From NCBI RefSeq assembly GCF_014172405.1, contig NZ_WNXC01000001.1:1054001-1118000 (forward strand): 64,000 bases of DNA, in the 5' to 3' direction. The position numbers and the translations under genes were made by a program. Below, in pieces: positions 36,192-45,951 of the stretch (within the stretch, counting starts at the first letter, position 1; every line of letters begins with the position of its first letter). The notes under the pieces are model-generated. The model had not been told where the DNA came from, ran no database searches, and saw only the letters and a program-made list of their open reading frames with translations. This DNA is from Pedobacter gandavensis (lineage in GTDB: Bacteria > Bacteroidota > Bacteroidia > Sphingobacteriales > Sphingobacteriaceae).

Positions 36192-36791
36192 TTAGCGGAT
36201 GATCACTGCAGATGTCAGTACCAGAATGACACTCAAATCGATCCTACCATTGACATCTTTCCGGATAAACTGAACCGCTAATTGAATGTGTTTTTTGACA
36301 GTTTCGGGGGATAATTGAAGCGCTTTTGCAATTTCATCATGCTTTAACCGGTCGTAACGGCTCATCTTATAGACCTTTTGCTGCTGCTCAGGTAATTTAT
36401 CAACTGCCATTTCTATCAACCTCCGGTAGCCATCAGCTGGGTTATCGAGTTCATCTAAGGCAAATTCCGTTAAAGCCTCTTTTTCAAATGCAGCATGAAC
36501 AACGCTTTTAGCGGCCATTTTTTTAAGCACTAAAAATGTTTCATTCCTACATAGGATATATAAGTAACCGCTAAAATTGGAGATATCTGTCAGCGTTTCC
36601 CGCCTTACCCAGATCTTGATAAAGGAATCCTGAATGATCTCCTCTGTGATATCAATAGAATCTGTGAGCTTAAAAACAAACTCAGCAAGGGGTTTGGCAT
36701 ACCAATGAAATAATTCAGCAAATGAACGCTCGTCGCCTTCCGCTATTTTTTTTAGAATATAAATTTCATTTTCCAGTGGTGTGACTGCCAT
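36192..36791 (-). CDS. ECF sigma factor (FecI-like)
   Basis: I start at 36791 (MAVTPLENEI), giving 199 residues, the usual length; the frame extends to 36908 but those residues are not family-like. Region 2 is SFAELFHWYAKPLAEFVFKL with ITEEIIQDSFIKIW, and region 4 is DKLPEQQQKVYKMSRYDRLK followed by HDEIAKALQLSPETVKKHIQ. It pairs with the FecR anti-sigma factor and should control the SusCD/protease transcript. The hydrophobic C-terminus (LSVILVLTSAVIIR) is common in Bacteroidota members. Confidence 0.93.
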   Translation of the reverse strand: MAVTPLENEIYILKKIAEGDERSFAELFHWYAKPLAEFVFKLTDSIDITEEIIQDSFIKIWVRRETLTDISNFSGYLYILCRNETFLVLKKMAAKSVVHAAFEKEALTEFALDELDNPADGYRRLIEMAVDKLPEQQQKVYKMSRYDRLKHDEIAKALQLSPETVKKHIQLAVQFIRKDVNGRIDLSVILVLTSAVIIR

Positions 36792-36866
36792 TATTGAATT
36801 ACCGTTTTTGTTGAGTTCCGGGAATTCAATATTATAAATAATTTGGCAATATATTATCAGAATCGA

Positions 36867-36911
36867 GGCTTGCTCCATAAAATTACCCATATGATAATTA
36901 TAGAGCAAGCC
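36867..36911 (-). other. Long inverted repeat between serine hydrolase and sigma genes
   Basis: GGCTTGCTC (36867-36875) and GAGCAAGCC (36903-36911) form a perfect 9-bp stem, extendable inward through an AT-rich section with few mismatches. No T run follows in the minus direction. It may end the serine hydrolase message or act in the leader of the sigma gene. Confidence 0.45.
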
Positions 36912-36923
36912 CGGGTATTATTT

Positions 36924-38738
36924 TTATTCAGCTGTTAATGACTTTAAGATTTTGGCGGCATTTACATTTCCCGGATTAAGCTTCAATGCTTTTTGATAGT
37001 TTTCTTTGGCTAAGGATTTATCACCATTGGCAAGATATGCTTCTCCCAAGCTATCATATGCATTACCACTTTCTGGATAGAGCATCGTATTTAATCTAAA
37101 AATATCGATCGCTTTTTTATAGGCCTTTGCGTTTAGCAGTTGGTAGCCCTGGCCATTGATATAAGATTCATTTAACATCCCGTGATTTGGGTGATCGATT
37201 TTCCCTTTTTTAAATGCCGCTAAACCTTCCTCAAAGCGCCCCTCATTGATCAAGCCATAAGGAGTATGCTCTTCTTTTGACAGTTTCGGATTCTCATAGC
37301 GAGCTGGCTCATTGAGCATCGAGAAAACCATATACGTTTTCTGATCTGCAGGATTCACCAGAAACTTCAACTTTCTTTCCCAGCCCTGCATCACATAAGT
37401 ATCTGTTGCTACTTTAAACAATTCAGTAGGTTCTTCGATATTATTTTGAATAAACAGTTTCCCCTGTTGTTCGTAAACCTTTGTCTGCCCATAGGTATCC
37501 GTCCGATAACGGCCTACCAGCTTTTTACGATCCATGGCATTCAAGGCTAATTTCTTATAGATCGGGAACTGATAATCCGGCCAGTTATAGGTAACTGCAA
37601 CTGCACGCATCACCTCATTAATTAGCGGAGGCTGATTTCCATTGGTTAAGATCACTACCCCATCGCCATTCTTTGTATTTCCAATAATAAAACTGGAGAA
37701 ACCCTCATTCCAGCCACCATGGTTAAAATACTGAGTTTCATTTCTTTTCTCAAGGAAAATACCGAGCCCTTCAAAAGGCTCCAAAAATGGATTGACCATT
37801 TGTTTAGCCATGTTTTGAGAGATCACTTTCTGGCTTTCCCCTTTTAAAGTAGCCTGCAGGTCAATGATAAATTTCGCAAGATCTGTTGCTGTTGTCCAAA
37901 GCCCTGCAGGTGCCATTTCAGGGTAAATATGTCTTTTCCCGGGAACTTCTGTGTTGTTGGGTAAATAACCTGTTGCCGCGAATTTCAATTGTTCGGCAGT
38001 CAAAGGCTGATTGTAAGTACTATTTTTCATGTCCAGCGGAGCCAGAACAAGTTCATTCATGATTTGCGGATAAGGCTTTCCTTCCAGATCTATCATCATT
38101 TGCTGCATCACGCAATAACCTCCTCCTGCGTAGCGCAAGGATCCACCTGGGACTTTATCTACCCTGATTTCCGGTGAGTTTGCCGGTTTTTCTCCATTGA
38201 GTATTTGAACAAGTGTCGGAATAGAATCTCCAGGTGTATAACCTCCAAAACCGCCCACTGTAAGTCCGCCGCTATGGCTCAACAAGTGTTTAAGATTTAC
38301 CTTTTTTGTACTGGTGAACTCATTATCTGGTAGCTTCCAGGTTTTAAGGTAAAGATTTACATTCTCCTCCGGATTGATCCTCCCCTGCTCCACCAACTTC
38401 AATGCAGCATAAGCACTTACGGGCTTGCTAATTGAGGCTGCCTGAAAAAGCGTTTGGTCGGTTACAGGCTGCTTACTGGTTTTATCCATGATCCCATAGC
38501 TTTTGACATAGGAAATTTTGGAATTTTTGATTACTGCAATAGTCAATCCGGGAACCCCATAATGTTTCATTCTTGATTCCATAGTCCACACCGAATCCCC
38601 TGCAAAACGAAGTACAGGAACTAATCCTGACTCCACTTTCTTGATCATTACTTTGGTATCGTTGCCAGATTGAGCAAACAAATGCTGATTACTTAGGGAA
38701 GCGATCAGGAATAAAGGGAGTAAAAATGAAGATTTCAT
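36924..38738 (-). CDS. Secreted serine hydrolase (beta-lactamase family) with C-terminal TPR
   Basis: A 604-residue exported protein (signal peptide to about residue 23, LFAQ). The catalytic motif S102-I-S-K105 follows TLFQAA. YAGG near 203 takes the place of YxN, and HGG in FNHGGWNEGFSSF (about 334) takes the place of KTG. A domain of about 100 residues follows the catalytic part. The tail has tetratricopeptide repeats (YPESGNAYDSLGEAYLANGD). The same layout as 3004-4524 though not closely similar outside motifs. It is 52 bases from the upstream aspartyl protease gene on the same strand and may be co-transcribed. Substrate unknown. Confidence 0.86.
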   Translation of the reverse strand: MKSSFLLPLFLIASLSNQHLFAQSGNDTKVMIKKVESGLVPVLRFAGDSVWTMESRMKHYGVPGLTIAVIKNSKISYVKSYGIMDKTSKQPVTDQTLFQAASISKPVSAYAALKLVEQGRINPEENVNLYLKTWKLPDNEFTSTKKVNLKHLLSHSGGLTVGGFGGYTPGDSIPTLVQILNGEKPANSPEIRVDKVPGGSLRYAGGGYCVMQQMMIDLEGKPYPQIMNELVLAPLDMKNSTYNQPLTAEQLKFAATGYLPNNTEVPGKRHIYPEMAPAGLWTTATDLAKFIIDLQATLKGESQKVISQNMAKQMVNPFLEPFEGLGIFLEKRNETQYFNHGGWNEGFSSFIIGNTKNGDGVVILTNGNQPPLINEVMRAVAVTYNWPDYQFPIYKKLALNAMDRKKLVGRYRTDTYGQTKVYEQQGKLFIQNNIEEPTELFKVATDTYVMQGWERKLKFLVNPADQKTYMVFSMLNEPARYENPKLSKEEHTPYGLINEGRFEEGLAAFKKGKIDHPNHGMLNESYINGQGYQLLNAKAYKKAIDIFRLNTMLYPESGNAYDSLGEAYLANGDKSLAKENYQKALKLNPGNVNAAKILKSLTAE

Positions 38739-38790
38739 AAGGTTCTTTTTTTAAAAGACGTAAAAGGCAGCAAATAGTTTCAATATTTAA

Positions 38791-39708
38791 TTAATTGATC
38801 AACAACTGCTTACCAGGAATATCAATCGTAAGTTGTTCTCCAAGCCAATTCATCGCCATGATGCCATCATAGATCAAACCTTGGATAAAGGATACCTTCA
38901 CCTCATTCAACTTGACATCCGCATCTGCAAGTGCAATTTTACCTAGCTTAGTGTTGTAAAACTTATTGCCCATTTTTGGATCAAAGCTGCTTTTTCTATA
39001 ACTGATGTCGGTTTTAGTGCTGTCTACCCCTAAGGCATTCATAAATTTCGAATTGAATCGATAGACATTGGCCCCCGCCCCACTGTCGAAACCAACCTGC
39101 AGGGTTAACGTATCATTTACCCGCACATTAGCGAAAATATCCAATGCTTTCCCGCGATCATCTGCGAGCTGTAATGCTGTGCTTTTGCCCGATTTTGCCA
39201 AACGTTTTAAGGAGCTTGCAGATTCAAATACGAGTGATTTTGTTTTATAGTTGATCGTCAATGGAGTATTTCTGAACGGCAGTAAGGAGATCAAGCCATC
39301 TAAAGGAAAATCAAGGTCCAGTACAGAAAACAATTGATTCGAATAATCAAGGCCTCCTATTTTCATGGATTTCACATTCCACAATTCTAAATCCATGGCC
39401 TCCCCGGTGGCTCTATGCCCGGTATATGATCCATCCAATTTATTCAAACCACTTACTTTATCTGCAAATTTCTTCGTCAGCAGGTTCAGTCCAGCGCCAG
39501 TATCAAATATAAAATTACCCTCAACTCCATTTATAGTGGCTTTGATCACCAAGTGCCCTCCAGCAGTAACCTGCATGGGTACTGTAATTGGATTATTGAT
39601 TAAATTTTGGCTACGGGCGACTTCAGTTTGAATTAAACAGAAGAAGAAACTAAGGGATAAGACTAATAAAAGGAAGCCTGGACGAAGTGTTTTTGTGTGA
39701 TTATTCAT
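38791..39708 (-). CDS. Secreted retropepsin-like aspartyl protease
   Basis: A 305-residue exported protein (hydrophobic signal segment about residues 10-33). It carries two copies of the half-site motif of pepsin-like folds: FDTGAGLNLL with Asp69-Thr-Gly and, in the second half, FDSGAGANVY with Asp-Ser-Gly. This matches the bacterial aspartyl protease family (Asp_protease_2 type). No PDZ domain follows. It may be co-transcribed with the serine hydrolase at 36924-38738. Proteolytic activity is inferred from motifs. Confidence 0.82.
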   Translation of the reverse strand: MNNHTKTLRPGFLLLVLSLSFFFCLIQTEVARSQNLINNPITVPMQVTAGGHLVIKATINGVEGNFIFDTGAGLNLLTKKFADKVSGLNKLDGSYTGHRATGEAMDLELWNVKSMKIGGLDYSNQLFSVLDLDFPLDGLISLLPFRNTPLTINYKTKSLVFESASSLKRLAKSGKSTALQLADDRGKALDIFANVRVNDTLTLQVGFDSGAGANVYRFNSKFMNALGVDSTKTDISYRKSSFDPKMGNKFYNTKLGKIALADADVKLNEVKVSFIQGLIYDGIMAMNWLGEQLTIDIPGKQLLIN

Positions 39709-39851
39709 AATTTAATACAGATTGGATTTTAGAGTTCCTGATAAACAGGAATGTTACATCAAATTAGAATATTATCAATTTCAGTAAAAACTGAGCGCGT
39801 TCTTTTAAATTCAGTGACAAGTACCCTATCTTAGAAATTTAAACCGTGTTC

Positions 39852-40400
39852 ATGATTAAAATTAACGAAAGATTGAGTCTCGAGCTGATCAGCGATCCGA
39901 TTGCTGAACTGCTATTCCAGGCCATAGATGGTAACAGAGCGCACCTTTCCGCCTTTCTCCCCTGGGTTGACAATATGAAGGTTCCCGATGATTTCACAAA
40001 CTACATCGTCGCCTCCAGACAACTTGCCGCCGCGGGAAAAGAGCTCAGCTATGCCATTGTGTTTGATCAGATTCCGGTAGGAAGAATAGGATTACACAAC
40101 ATAAATAGCCAGCATAGAAATGCATCCATTGGCTATTGGCTAACCAGGGCTGCCGAAGGAAATGGTTTAATCCTAAAATCCTGCAAAGAACTAATCAGCT
40201 ACGGATTTCAGGAGTTGAAACTCAAAAGAATTGAAATAAAGGCCGCAATAGCAAACCATAGAAGTCTGGCAGTACCAGAAAAACTAGGTTTTACAAAAGA
40301 GGGTATATTGAGGCAAGCGGAGCTGGTTAACGAGGAGTTTCTTGATTTAGTGTTATACTCCATTCTTGAAGAAGAATGGGACAAACAGCTCAGCAGTTAA
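39852..40400 (+). CDS. GNAT acetyltransferase (RimJ/RimL-like)
   Basis: A 182-residue acyltransferase related to ribosomal-protein Ser/Ala N-acetyltransferases. LSAFLPWVDNMK near residue 36, GRIGLHNIN (about 78) and NASIGYWLTRAAEGNGL (about 91-107, acetyl-CoA loop) and FQELKLKRIEIKAAIAN (about 121-137) followed by KLGF are typical. I chose the ATG at 39852 (MIKINERL); a GTG six bases upstream is also in frame. Target not known. Confidence 0.87.
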   Translation: MIKINERLSLELISDPIAELLFQAIDGNRAHLSAFLPWVDNMKVPDDFTNYIVASRQLAAAGKELSYAIVFDQIPVGRIGLHNINSQHRNASIGYWLTRAAEGNGLILKSCKELISYGFQELKLKRIEIKAAIANHRSLAVPEKLGFTKEGILRQAELVNEEFLDLVLYSILEEEWDKQLSS

Positions 40401-40429
40401 AATAGACATTCAGATAGCAGATCTTTGGT

Positions 40430-40437
40430 TATCTTTG
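40430..40437 (+). promoter_or_regulatory. Candidate -7 element of the Bacteroidota promoter
   Basis: TATCTTTG is an exact match to TAnnTTTG, eight bases before the ATG at 40445. No TTTG element lies at the expected -33 distance. If used, the transcript would be leaderless or nearly so. Confidence 0.35.
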
Positions 40438-40444
40438 CGTAATC

Positions 40445-41656
40445 ATGAAAAATGAGATTACGTCAAATCATAAAAAAAATAGTTTCCTGTTCTTTCTTTA
40501 CTTAGTAGGTCTTAGTATTATAGGTTTTTTAGCCACAGACATGTATTTACCCGCATTCGACAAAATGCGCATAGATCTGGGCACATCCAAAAGCAATATC
40601 AGTGCAACATTGAGTTTATTCTTAGCAGGATATGGCATCGCACAACTGTTATGGGGTCCAATATCCGACAAGTTCGGCAAGCCGAAAACAGTGCTGATGG
40701 GCTTAAGCATCTTCACCATTGCTTCCCTAGGGATATATTTCACACACCATGTTGGCATTTTATTAAGCCTCAGATTAATACAGGCAATCGGTGTTTGTGC
40801 TGCTGCTGTAAGTTGGCAGGCTTTGGTGATCGAGCGATATCCAAAAGAAGAAACCAATAAGATATTTGCTTCTATTATGCCTTTGGTAGCATTATCACCT
40901 GCCCTGGCCCCACTAATGGGTGCTTTCCTGCTCAATTACTTCGGTTGGAGGTCTATATTTATCGCACTCGCCATTATTGCGGCGCTGCTTATCTTGTATA
41001 CCTTAACCATAAAAGAAGAGAAAAATGGCCAAACTGAAACTGCAAAACCAGAGGATTCAGCCTTAGATAAATCTTATTTATCGCTCCTAAAGTCAAAAAA
41101 ATTCATCGGAAATGTATTGCTCTATGCCCTGTGTTCTGCTGCTTTTTTCGCCTGGCTTACCGGTTCTCCATTCTTTTTGAAAGAATTGGGCTACAACGAA
41201 AGTCAGATCGGACTGAGCTTTTTCCCACAAACCATTGCCTTTTTAATCGGTGGATATGGCTATAGAAGTCTGACCAGTAGAATAGAAGGAAAGAAATTGC
41301 TCCCTTATTTACTGATCATTTACTCGATCAGTTGCCTGGCACTTTATTTAATTACCATCAGCATCACTCCTACATTAACCCTATTATTAATCCCATTTTG
41401 TTTAATGGCTTTGGCAAATGGTGCCTGTTACCCTATCGTTGTAGCGGAAGCGTTAAAATCAGCTACACATAACGTAGGAAAAGCAGCGGCGATGCAAAAC
41501 ACCATTCAGTTGGGCATCTGTTTTATTGCCAGTGGAGTGGTTTCCCTGTTTTCAAAAGATGCCTTGTTAACCACCACCATTGTGATGACCTGCACCATAC
41601 CATTCGTATACATTGGCTATAAACTCAGCATAAATAAAACACAATACAAAAATTAG
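40445..41656 (+). CDS. Bcr/CflA-family MFS drug exporter
   Basis: A 403-residue, 12-helix transporter of the DHA1 group. Diagnostic segments: ATDMYLPAFDKMRIDLGTS (about residues 28-46), QLLWGPISDKFGKPK (motif A, about 69-83), ALSPALAPLMGAFLL (motif C, about 149-163), and FKLCA-like FAWLTGSPFFLKELGYN in the second half. Exports drugs or small peptides by proton antiport in characterised members. Its stop overlaps the stop of the convergent gene at 41653 by four bases. Confidence 0.9.
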   Translation: MKNEITSNHKKNSFLFFLYLVGLSIIGFLATDMYLPAFDKMRIDLGTSKSNISATLSLFLAGYGIAQLLWGPISDKFGKPKTVLMGLSIFTIASLGIYFTHHVGILLSLRLIQAIGVCAAAVSWQALVIERYPKEETNKIFASIMPLVALSPALAPLMGAFLLNYFGWRSIFIALAIIAALLILYTLTIKEEKNGQTETAKPEDSALDKSYLSLLKSKKFIGNVLLYALCSAAFFAWLTGSPFFLKELGYNESQIGLSFFPQTIAFLIGGYGYRSLTSRIEGKKLLPYLLIIYSISCLALYLITISITPTLTLLLIPFCLMALANGACYPIVVAEALKSATHNVGKAAAMQNTIQLGICFIASGVVSLFSKDALLTTTIVMTCTIPFVYIGYKLSINKTQYKN

Positions 41657-43383
41657 TTTTTGCGGCTATAATGATAATCAATCACGCGACCAGCCCCCAG
41701 TAGCTGGTTGTTTTTTACCCGGGTTTTGGTGCCAGCAGGCAGCACCACCAACACCGCCGATGCTAAGGCAGGAATCGTAAATTCAATTGGAGCCCTCACA
41801 TTCCTGGCGATAAACCTTTGCGTCAGCAGGTTATAAACATCTACTTGATCAAGTGGCTCAAAGCGAACCGTTTTGTCCTCCTGATGCGGATTATAATACA
41901 ACCAGGAAGGGAAACTTTTAGCCCCATAAAAATCTGTGGCATTCAGGTCCAGCTGTAAAACGCCCTCCACATTGGTTTTTTGGACAATACTTCCAAAGAT
42001 TCCCACATGGCCACTTCCATAAACACTAAACTGGGAGACTTCCGGATTTTTACCCGGCACCCATTTCGGCCCATCCCCTTGTGCAACTGGTGCTTTCAGA
42101 TCCAAATACCGATCTTCAAAAGTAGAGGCTTTTGCCATTCCTTCATAAGCAATGACACCTTTAGTTACCGCAGCGAGTTCTGCTAAAGTCTGATGGGCTG
42201 CCGGCATATATTGAGGGTAAAATAACCTGGAGGCATTTACCGCATTTAACATCCATTTTCCGATGGCCGTAGCATAAGCAGGTTGATACTTCACTAAAGG
42301 TACTAAGGGCCATGCTGCATCAAAAGTATTCATGAGAAAACTGTAGCCCCCATGGTCCACCGTGCTTCCTACTGTGCCTGAAATGTCGATTCCATTCCAA
42401 TTTCCGACAAGAAAGCCCCAACCTTCCCTACAGACTGCAGTACCGGAAAAAGTCCAGTCCAGCATTTTAGCCAGGTCAAAATTTGTCCCTGATTCTGCAT
42501 TCATTCTCGCCGCTAAGTAGGCCCCAAAAGGCATTAACAACTCGTAAGTGGGGTTTATTTTCTCTGCATCCAATGCCTTCATCGCGCTGATTGCGCCCTG
42601 TAAATAACGCGGATCACCAAACTTTTTATAGGCTGCATATAAAACATAGGCATGCCCGGCAGCAGCATCCGGTTGCACACAAATGGTATTCGTTTTAGGA
42701 AGCATTGCAGCGTAATCAAAATAAGAATAGTGGTAATTGCCATTCAATATGGAATCCGCTTTGAAGAACTTCTCCGCAATCTGTTTCGCCATTTGATCAA
42801 AATCCGGTTCTGATGGATACTTTTCATAGATGGCATAAAAGAGCACATTCGGATAAACATCGTACCACCAATCGCGCCCATAACCACCACCCAATAAGGC
42901 CACTTCCGGAGCGGTATTGTTCATCATGATGTTCCAGCCCGTATCCCTGTTAAAGTAGTTCTTCAGCATGGATACATAGTTCATCCCCTGTTGGTTTCCC
43001 TTATTTATCCCTACCAGCGAGGCTCCTAAAACAGCGCCCATATTTGCAAGTGCTTCATGAAACATTCCTTTATTGTGGTTTGGCCCTTGCCGGACATCCC
43101 CAATCGCGGTATACATGCCCATCACCGGTTGATCGAAGTTTTTACGTGTGCTATCCATCCACACCAATGGCCAGTATTGCCCGCTTGCCTTAAAATCATA
43201 AACGGTACTATCGAAACGAAGCGCCATCTCCCTCCAGTCAATAATATTTAAAGGTTGAGGTAGGTTGGCCATCTCCGCTACACGCGAAATCTGAACCTGT
43301 TTAACCTGGGCCTGACTACTGAGGTTCATCAAAGTGCTATTGACGACAATAATAAGGCAGCTTAATTTCAGCAGGTATTTCAT
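41653..43383 (-). CDS. Secreted protein, probable alpha-toroid, unknown activity
   Basis: A 576-residue exported protein (signal peptide about 1-26, SSQA). I do not recognise the family. The central 350 residues alternate helices and turns with repeated Trp, His and Gly (GGGYGRDWWYDVYPN, QPDAAAGHAYVLYAAYKKFG, VDHGGYSFLMNT), suggesting an (alpha/alpha)6-type barrel like glycosidases or polysaccharide lyases. The C-terminal 150 residues are beta-rich (VDVYNLLTQRFIARN) as in appended beta-sandwiches. No catalytic residue can be assigned. It stands alone; upstream promoter region is short. Confidence 0.65.
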   Translation of the reverse strand: MKYLLKLSCLIIVVNSTLMNLSSQAQVKQVQISRVAEMANLPQPLNIIDWREMALRFDSTVYDFKASGQYWPLVWMDSTRKNFDQPVMGMYTAIGDVRQGPNHNKGMFHEALANMGAVLGASLVGINKGNQQGMNYVSMLKNYFNRDTGWNIMMNNTAPEVALLGGGYGRDWWYDVYPNVLFYAIYEKYPSEPDFDQMAKQIAEKFFKADSILNGNYHYSYFDYAAMLPKTNTICVQPDAAAGHAYVLYAAYKKFGDPRYLQGAISAMKALDAEKINPTYELLMPFGAYLAARMNAESGTNFDLAKMLDWTFSGTAVCREGWGFLVGNWNGIDISGTVGSTVDHGGYSFLMNTFDAAWPLVPLVKYQPAYATAIGKWMLNAVNASRLFYPQYMPAAHQTLAELAAVTKGVIAYEGMAKASTFEDRYLDLKAPVAQGDGPKWVPGKNPEVSQFSVYGSGHVGIFGSIVQKTNVEGVLQLDLNATDFYGAKSFPSWLYYNPHQEDKTVRFEPLDQVDVYNLLTQRFIARNVRAPIEFTIPALASAVLVVLPAGTKTRVKNNQLLGAGRVIDYHYSRKN

Positions 43384-43516
43384 AAGCGTTTTTCTGATAA
43401 ATATTTGGCAATCAAAGAGTCCAGAAGATACACAAATTCAAGATGCCAAGCGAATGGCCTCCAAACAAATTCACCGTATTGCTGTTTACTAAAAATCTAA
43501 TCCCTAAAAACGCTTT

Positions 43517-43993
43517 ATGAAAACAATTTACACCTTTGGAATTTCATTCTTTACCCTTGCTTTATTTAGTTGTACCCCTCAAAAAGCAAGTACCGCTACT
43601 GAAAAACAGGACACCGCAAAAATGGCTACAACCGATACCACCACGGAGAAGAAAATGATTGGTGGTGATAAAGACGAGCATGGCTGTTTAATCGCGGCAG
43701 GCTATAGCTGGTCGGTATTGAAACAGGATTGTATCCGTCCTTTTGAATTAAAAACCAAATTGAAAGACTTACAGAACAGTAATTATGCCGGTTACCTGTT
43801 GTTTTCTTCGGATAACAAACAGGCGGAGGTCTTTGCGGTTGAGTTTAAACCATCGATTGTGCTGGATGCGGAAGGTGCAGAAAGCTACATTGCTAAGGAC
43901 AACAAATACAAAATGACCAAAAACGGTCAGAAACAATGGGTTATTTCCAAAACGGAAGCTGGAAAAACGGCTATAATCTTACAACAAGAGTAA
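43517..43993 (+). CDS. Small lipoprotein of unknown function
   Basis: A 158-residue predicted lipoprotein (lipobox ALFSCTPQ, Cys19) followed by a Thr/Ala/Lys-rich linker (about 20-50). A compact domain follows with GCLIAAGYSWSVLKQDCIRPFE, where two Cys may form a disulfide, and FAVEFKPSIVLDAEG. I cannot name a family with certainty. It is 37 bases before the SDR gene on the same strand, so co-transcription is possible. Confidence 0.75.
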   Translation: MKTIYTFGISFFTLALFSCTPQKASTATEKQDTAKMATTDTTTEKKMIGGDKDEHGCLIAAGYSWSVLKQDCIRPFELKTKLKDLQNSNYAGYLLFSSDNKQAEVFAVEFKPSIVLDAEGAESYIAKDNKYKMTKNGQKQWVISKTEAGKTAIILQQE

Positions 43994-44030
43994 GAGAAAA
44001 CACCTTTCAGATTAAATTAAATCTACATAT

Positions 44031-44804
44031 ATGATTATAAACGAACTTTTTGACTTGACGGGGAGAGTTGCCATTGTAACCGGCGGTGGTAATGGAATTG
44101 GAAAAGCCTGCTGCGAAACGCTTGCGGAAGCTGGAGCGGCAATTGCCGTTGCAGATCTTAAACTTAAAGATGCAGAAGCAGTGGTTGCAGAAATCATTAG
44201 TAATGGCGGGAAAGCAATTGCAGTGGAATGCAATGTGATGAATGATGAAGATCTGGTCAAACTGGTGGAAACCTGTCGCCAGGAATTAGGCGGCGTACAT
44301 ATCCTGGTCAATAATGCCGGCGGTGGTGGTGGTGGCCGCGAAAATCCCTTTAAAATTACGGTGGATGACTTTGCACGGGTTTTTAAACTCAATGTTTTCA
44401 GTGCCTGGAGACTTTCACAACTCTGTGTTCCTTTAATGAAAGCGGATGGTTATGGAAGTATCATTAACATCACCTCCATGAGCAGCGTCAATAAAAGTCC
44501 AAATATGAGTGCTTATGCATCTTCTAAAGCGGCAATGAACCATATGACGGCAAACCTGGCCATGGATTTCGGACCGGAAGTACGCGTCAATGCCGTTGGG
44601 CCGGGCGCTACAAAAACTGCGGCATTGGCATCCGTACTCACACCAGAAATAGAGGAAAAAATGTTGTCACATACTCCAATAAAGCGATTGGGTAACCCAT
44701 CAGATATTTCAGGAGCGGTCTTGTATTTCGCTGCACCAATTTCAGAATGGGTTAGCGGACAGATCCTGTTCGTTAATGGCGGTGGGGTACAAACCCTTGA
44801 TTAA
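44031..44804 (+). CDS. Short-chain dehydrogenase, HdhA-like
   Basis: A 257-residue NAD(P)-dependent oxidoreductase. Cofactor motif TGGGNGIG (about 18-25), NNAGGGGGGR (about 92-101), catalytic Ser in ITSMSS (about 143) and Tyr-Lys in YASSKAAMNH (about 163). The C-terminal half (LTPEIEEKMLSHTPIKRLG and EWVSGQILFVNGGGVQ) closely recalls E. coli 7-alpha-hydroxysteroid dehydrogenase HdhA. Whether the substrate is a steroid cannot be told. Confidence 0.9.
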   Translation: MIINELFDLTGRVAIVTGGGNGIGKACCETLAEAGAAIAVADLKLKDAEAVVAEIISNGGKAIAVECNVMNDEDLVKLVETCRQELGGVHILVNNAGGGGGGRENPFKITVDDFARVFKLNVFSAWRLSQLCVPLMKADGYGSIINITSMSSVNKSPNMSAYASSKAAMNHMTANLAMDFGPEVRVNAVGPGATKTAALASVLTPEIEEKMLSHTPIKRLGNPSDISGAVLYFAAPISEWVSGQILFVNGGGVQTLD

Positions 44805-44810
44805 AGCAAA

Positions 44811-44854
44811 ACAGGTATCATTTACTGCTTTTCAGCTCAATAAATGATACCTGT
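44811..44854. terminator. Bidirectional hairpin between convergent genes
   Basis: A perfect 14-bp inverted repeat (ACAGGTATCATTTA at 44811-44824, complement 44841-44854, 16-nt loop with its own small dyad) between the ends of the SDR gene and the DUF1080 gene. No long T run follows on either strand, but position and stability fit a shared terminator. Confidence 0.65.
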
Positions 44855-44881
44855 GCTTAGGTTTATTGTTTGATGGCTTTC

Positions 44882-45712
44882 TTAATTTAACAACTTCGCC
44901 AGTACTTTATCCAGCTTTGCTTTATCTTTTGAATAGCGCTCCAAATTAAAAAGTTTTACTTCTTTAAATTCTATCGGGTGACTTTCGCTCTGTAAAGAGA
45001 TATAACCACCGGTTAAAGCTTTGCCATCTTGTTTGATTTTTGGGTCGTAGTTGGAAACATTACCACCACCAATTTGAGGTTTTGAATATTCCAATACCAC
45101 TTCTTTATCAATGATGTGTTTAATCACAGAATCTCCTAACACTAAGAATTCAGCAGTCACCCATTGATCACCAGCATAAGTTTTCGACTTAGAATCCAGA
45201 CAATGAGGCGTAAACAGCTTTCCATCATACACGATTTGTGTACCAGGAGTACAGACATTACTGGTATGACGAATATGCTCTCCATCACCCCCTAAGATCT
45301 GTCCTTCCACGGAAATCGGGAAATCCTGGTTCTTCAGCATCGTTTCTGGTGCCTGACAGTGCAACATGGCACCACTATTTCGTATCGCCCATCCTTCTCC
45401 TCCTTTTGCCTGATCGCCAACAAAGCGATAAGTTACTTTTAAGAGGTAATAAGAAAAAGGCTTCTTGTAAAAGATATGACCATACTGCTGATCAAAATTT
45501 TCATATCCATCATAATTTACCTTGATCAGGCCACCTTCCACACGAAACGTGTTGGCATAATTATCATTATAGTCGTGCTTGGCGATTTTAATGTTCCAGT
45601 CTTTCAAGTCTTTTCCGTTAAAAAGATTGATCCAGCCATTTTGGGCAGATGCCTGGTTAATAGATAGAAAAGTCAAGGATGCAAAAAGTAATAAGTTGAT
45701 TTTTAGTTTCAT
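44882..45712 (-). CDS. Secreted DUF1080 (3-keto-disaccharide hydrolase-like) protein
   Basis: A 276-residue exported protein (signal peptide to about residue 23, ASAQ) of the DUF1080 concanavalin-like family, some members of which hydrolyse 3-keto-glycosides. The start motif GWINLFNGKDLKDWNI (about 25-40), EGGLIKV, GWAIRNSGAMLHCQAPETM and PIEFKEVKLFNLE near the C-terminus are typical. It stands alone on its strand. Activity is not certain for every member of the family. Confidence 0.85.
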   Translation of the reverse strand: MKLKINLLLFASLTFLSINQASAQNGWINLFNGKDLKDWNIKIAKHDYNDNYANTFRVEGGLIKVNYDGYENFDQQYGHIFYKKPFSYYLLKVTYRFVGDQAKGGEGWAIRNSGAMLHCQAPETMLKNQDFPISVEGQILGGDGEHIRHTSNVCTPGTQIVYDGKLFTPHCLDSKSKTYAGDQWVTAEFLVLGDSVIKHIIDKEVVLEYSKPQIGGGNVSNYDPKIKQDGKALTGGYISLQSESHPIEFKEVKLFNLERYSKDKAKLDKVLAKLLN

Positions 45713-45951
45713 AATTTCATTAATGGTTCGGTTTTAAAAATAGGCATTAAAAACAAACCAGACAATAACTATCCTAGCCATTAGCTAAAGAAATTAACCC
45801 TCATTAAAAGAATGATTATGGCTTAGATCGAATCAGGTACAAGGCCGCTGCCCATAAGTATTTGAAAAAATAGCAGGATCCTAAAACATTATGATGTGCT
45901 AATCAGTTATACCAAAATAACAACAGAAAAACCTAATTTAAACTAAAGATC

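Noticed and set aside
44012..44392. 126-codon minus-strand ORF rich in Ser, Ala and Pro
   Set aside because: It mirrors the GC-rich cofactor region of the SDR gene and shows no independent features.
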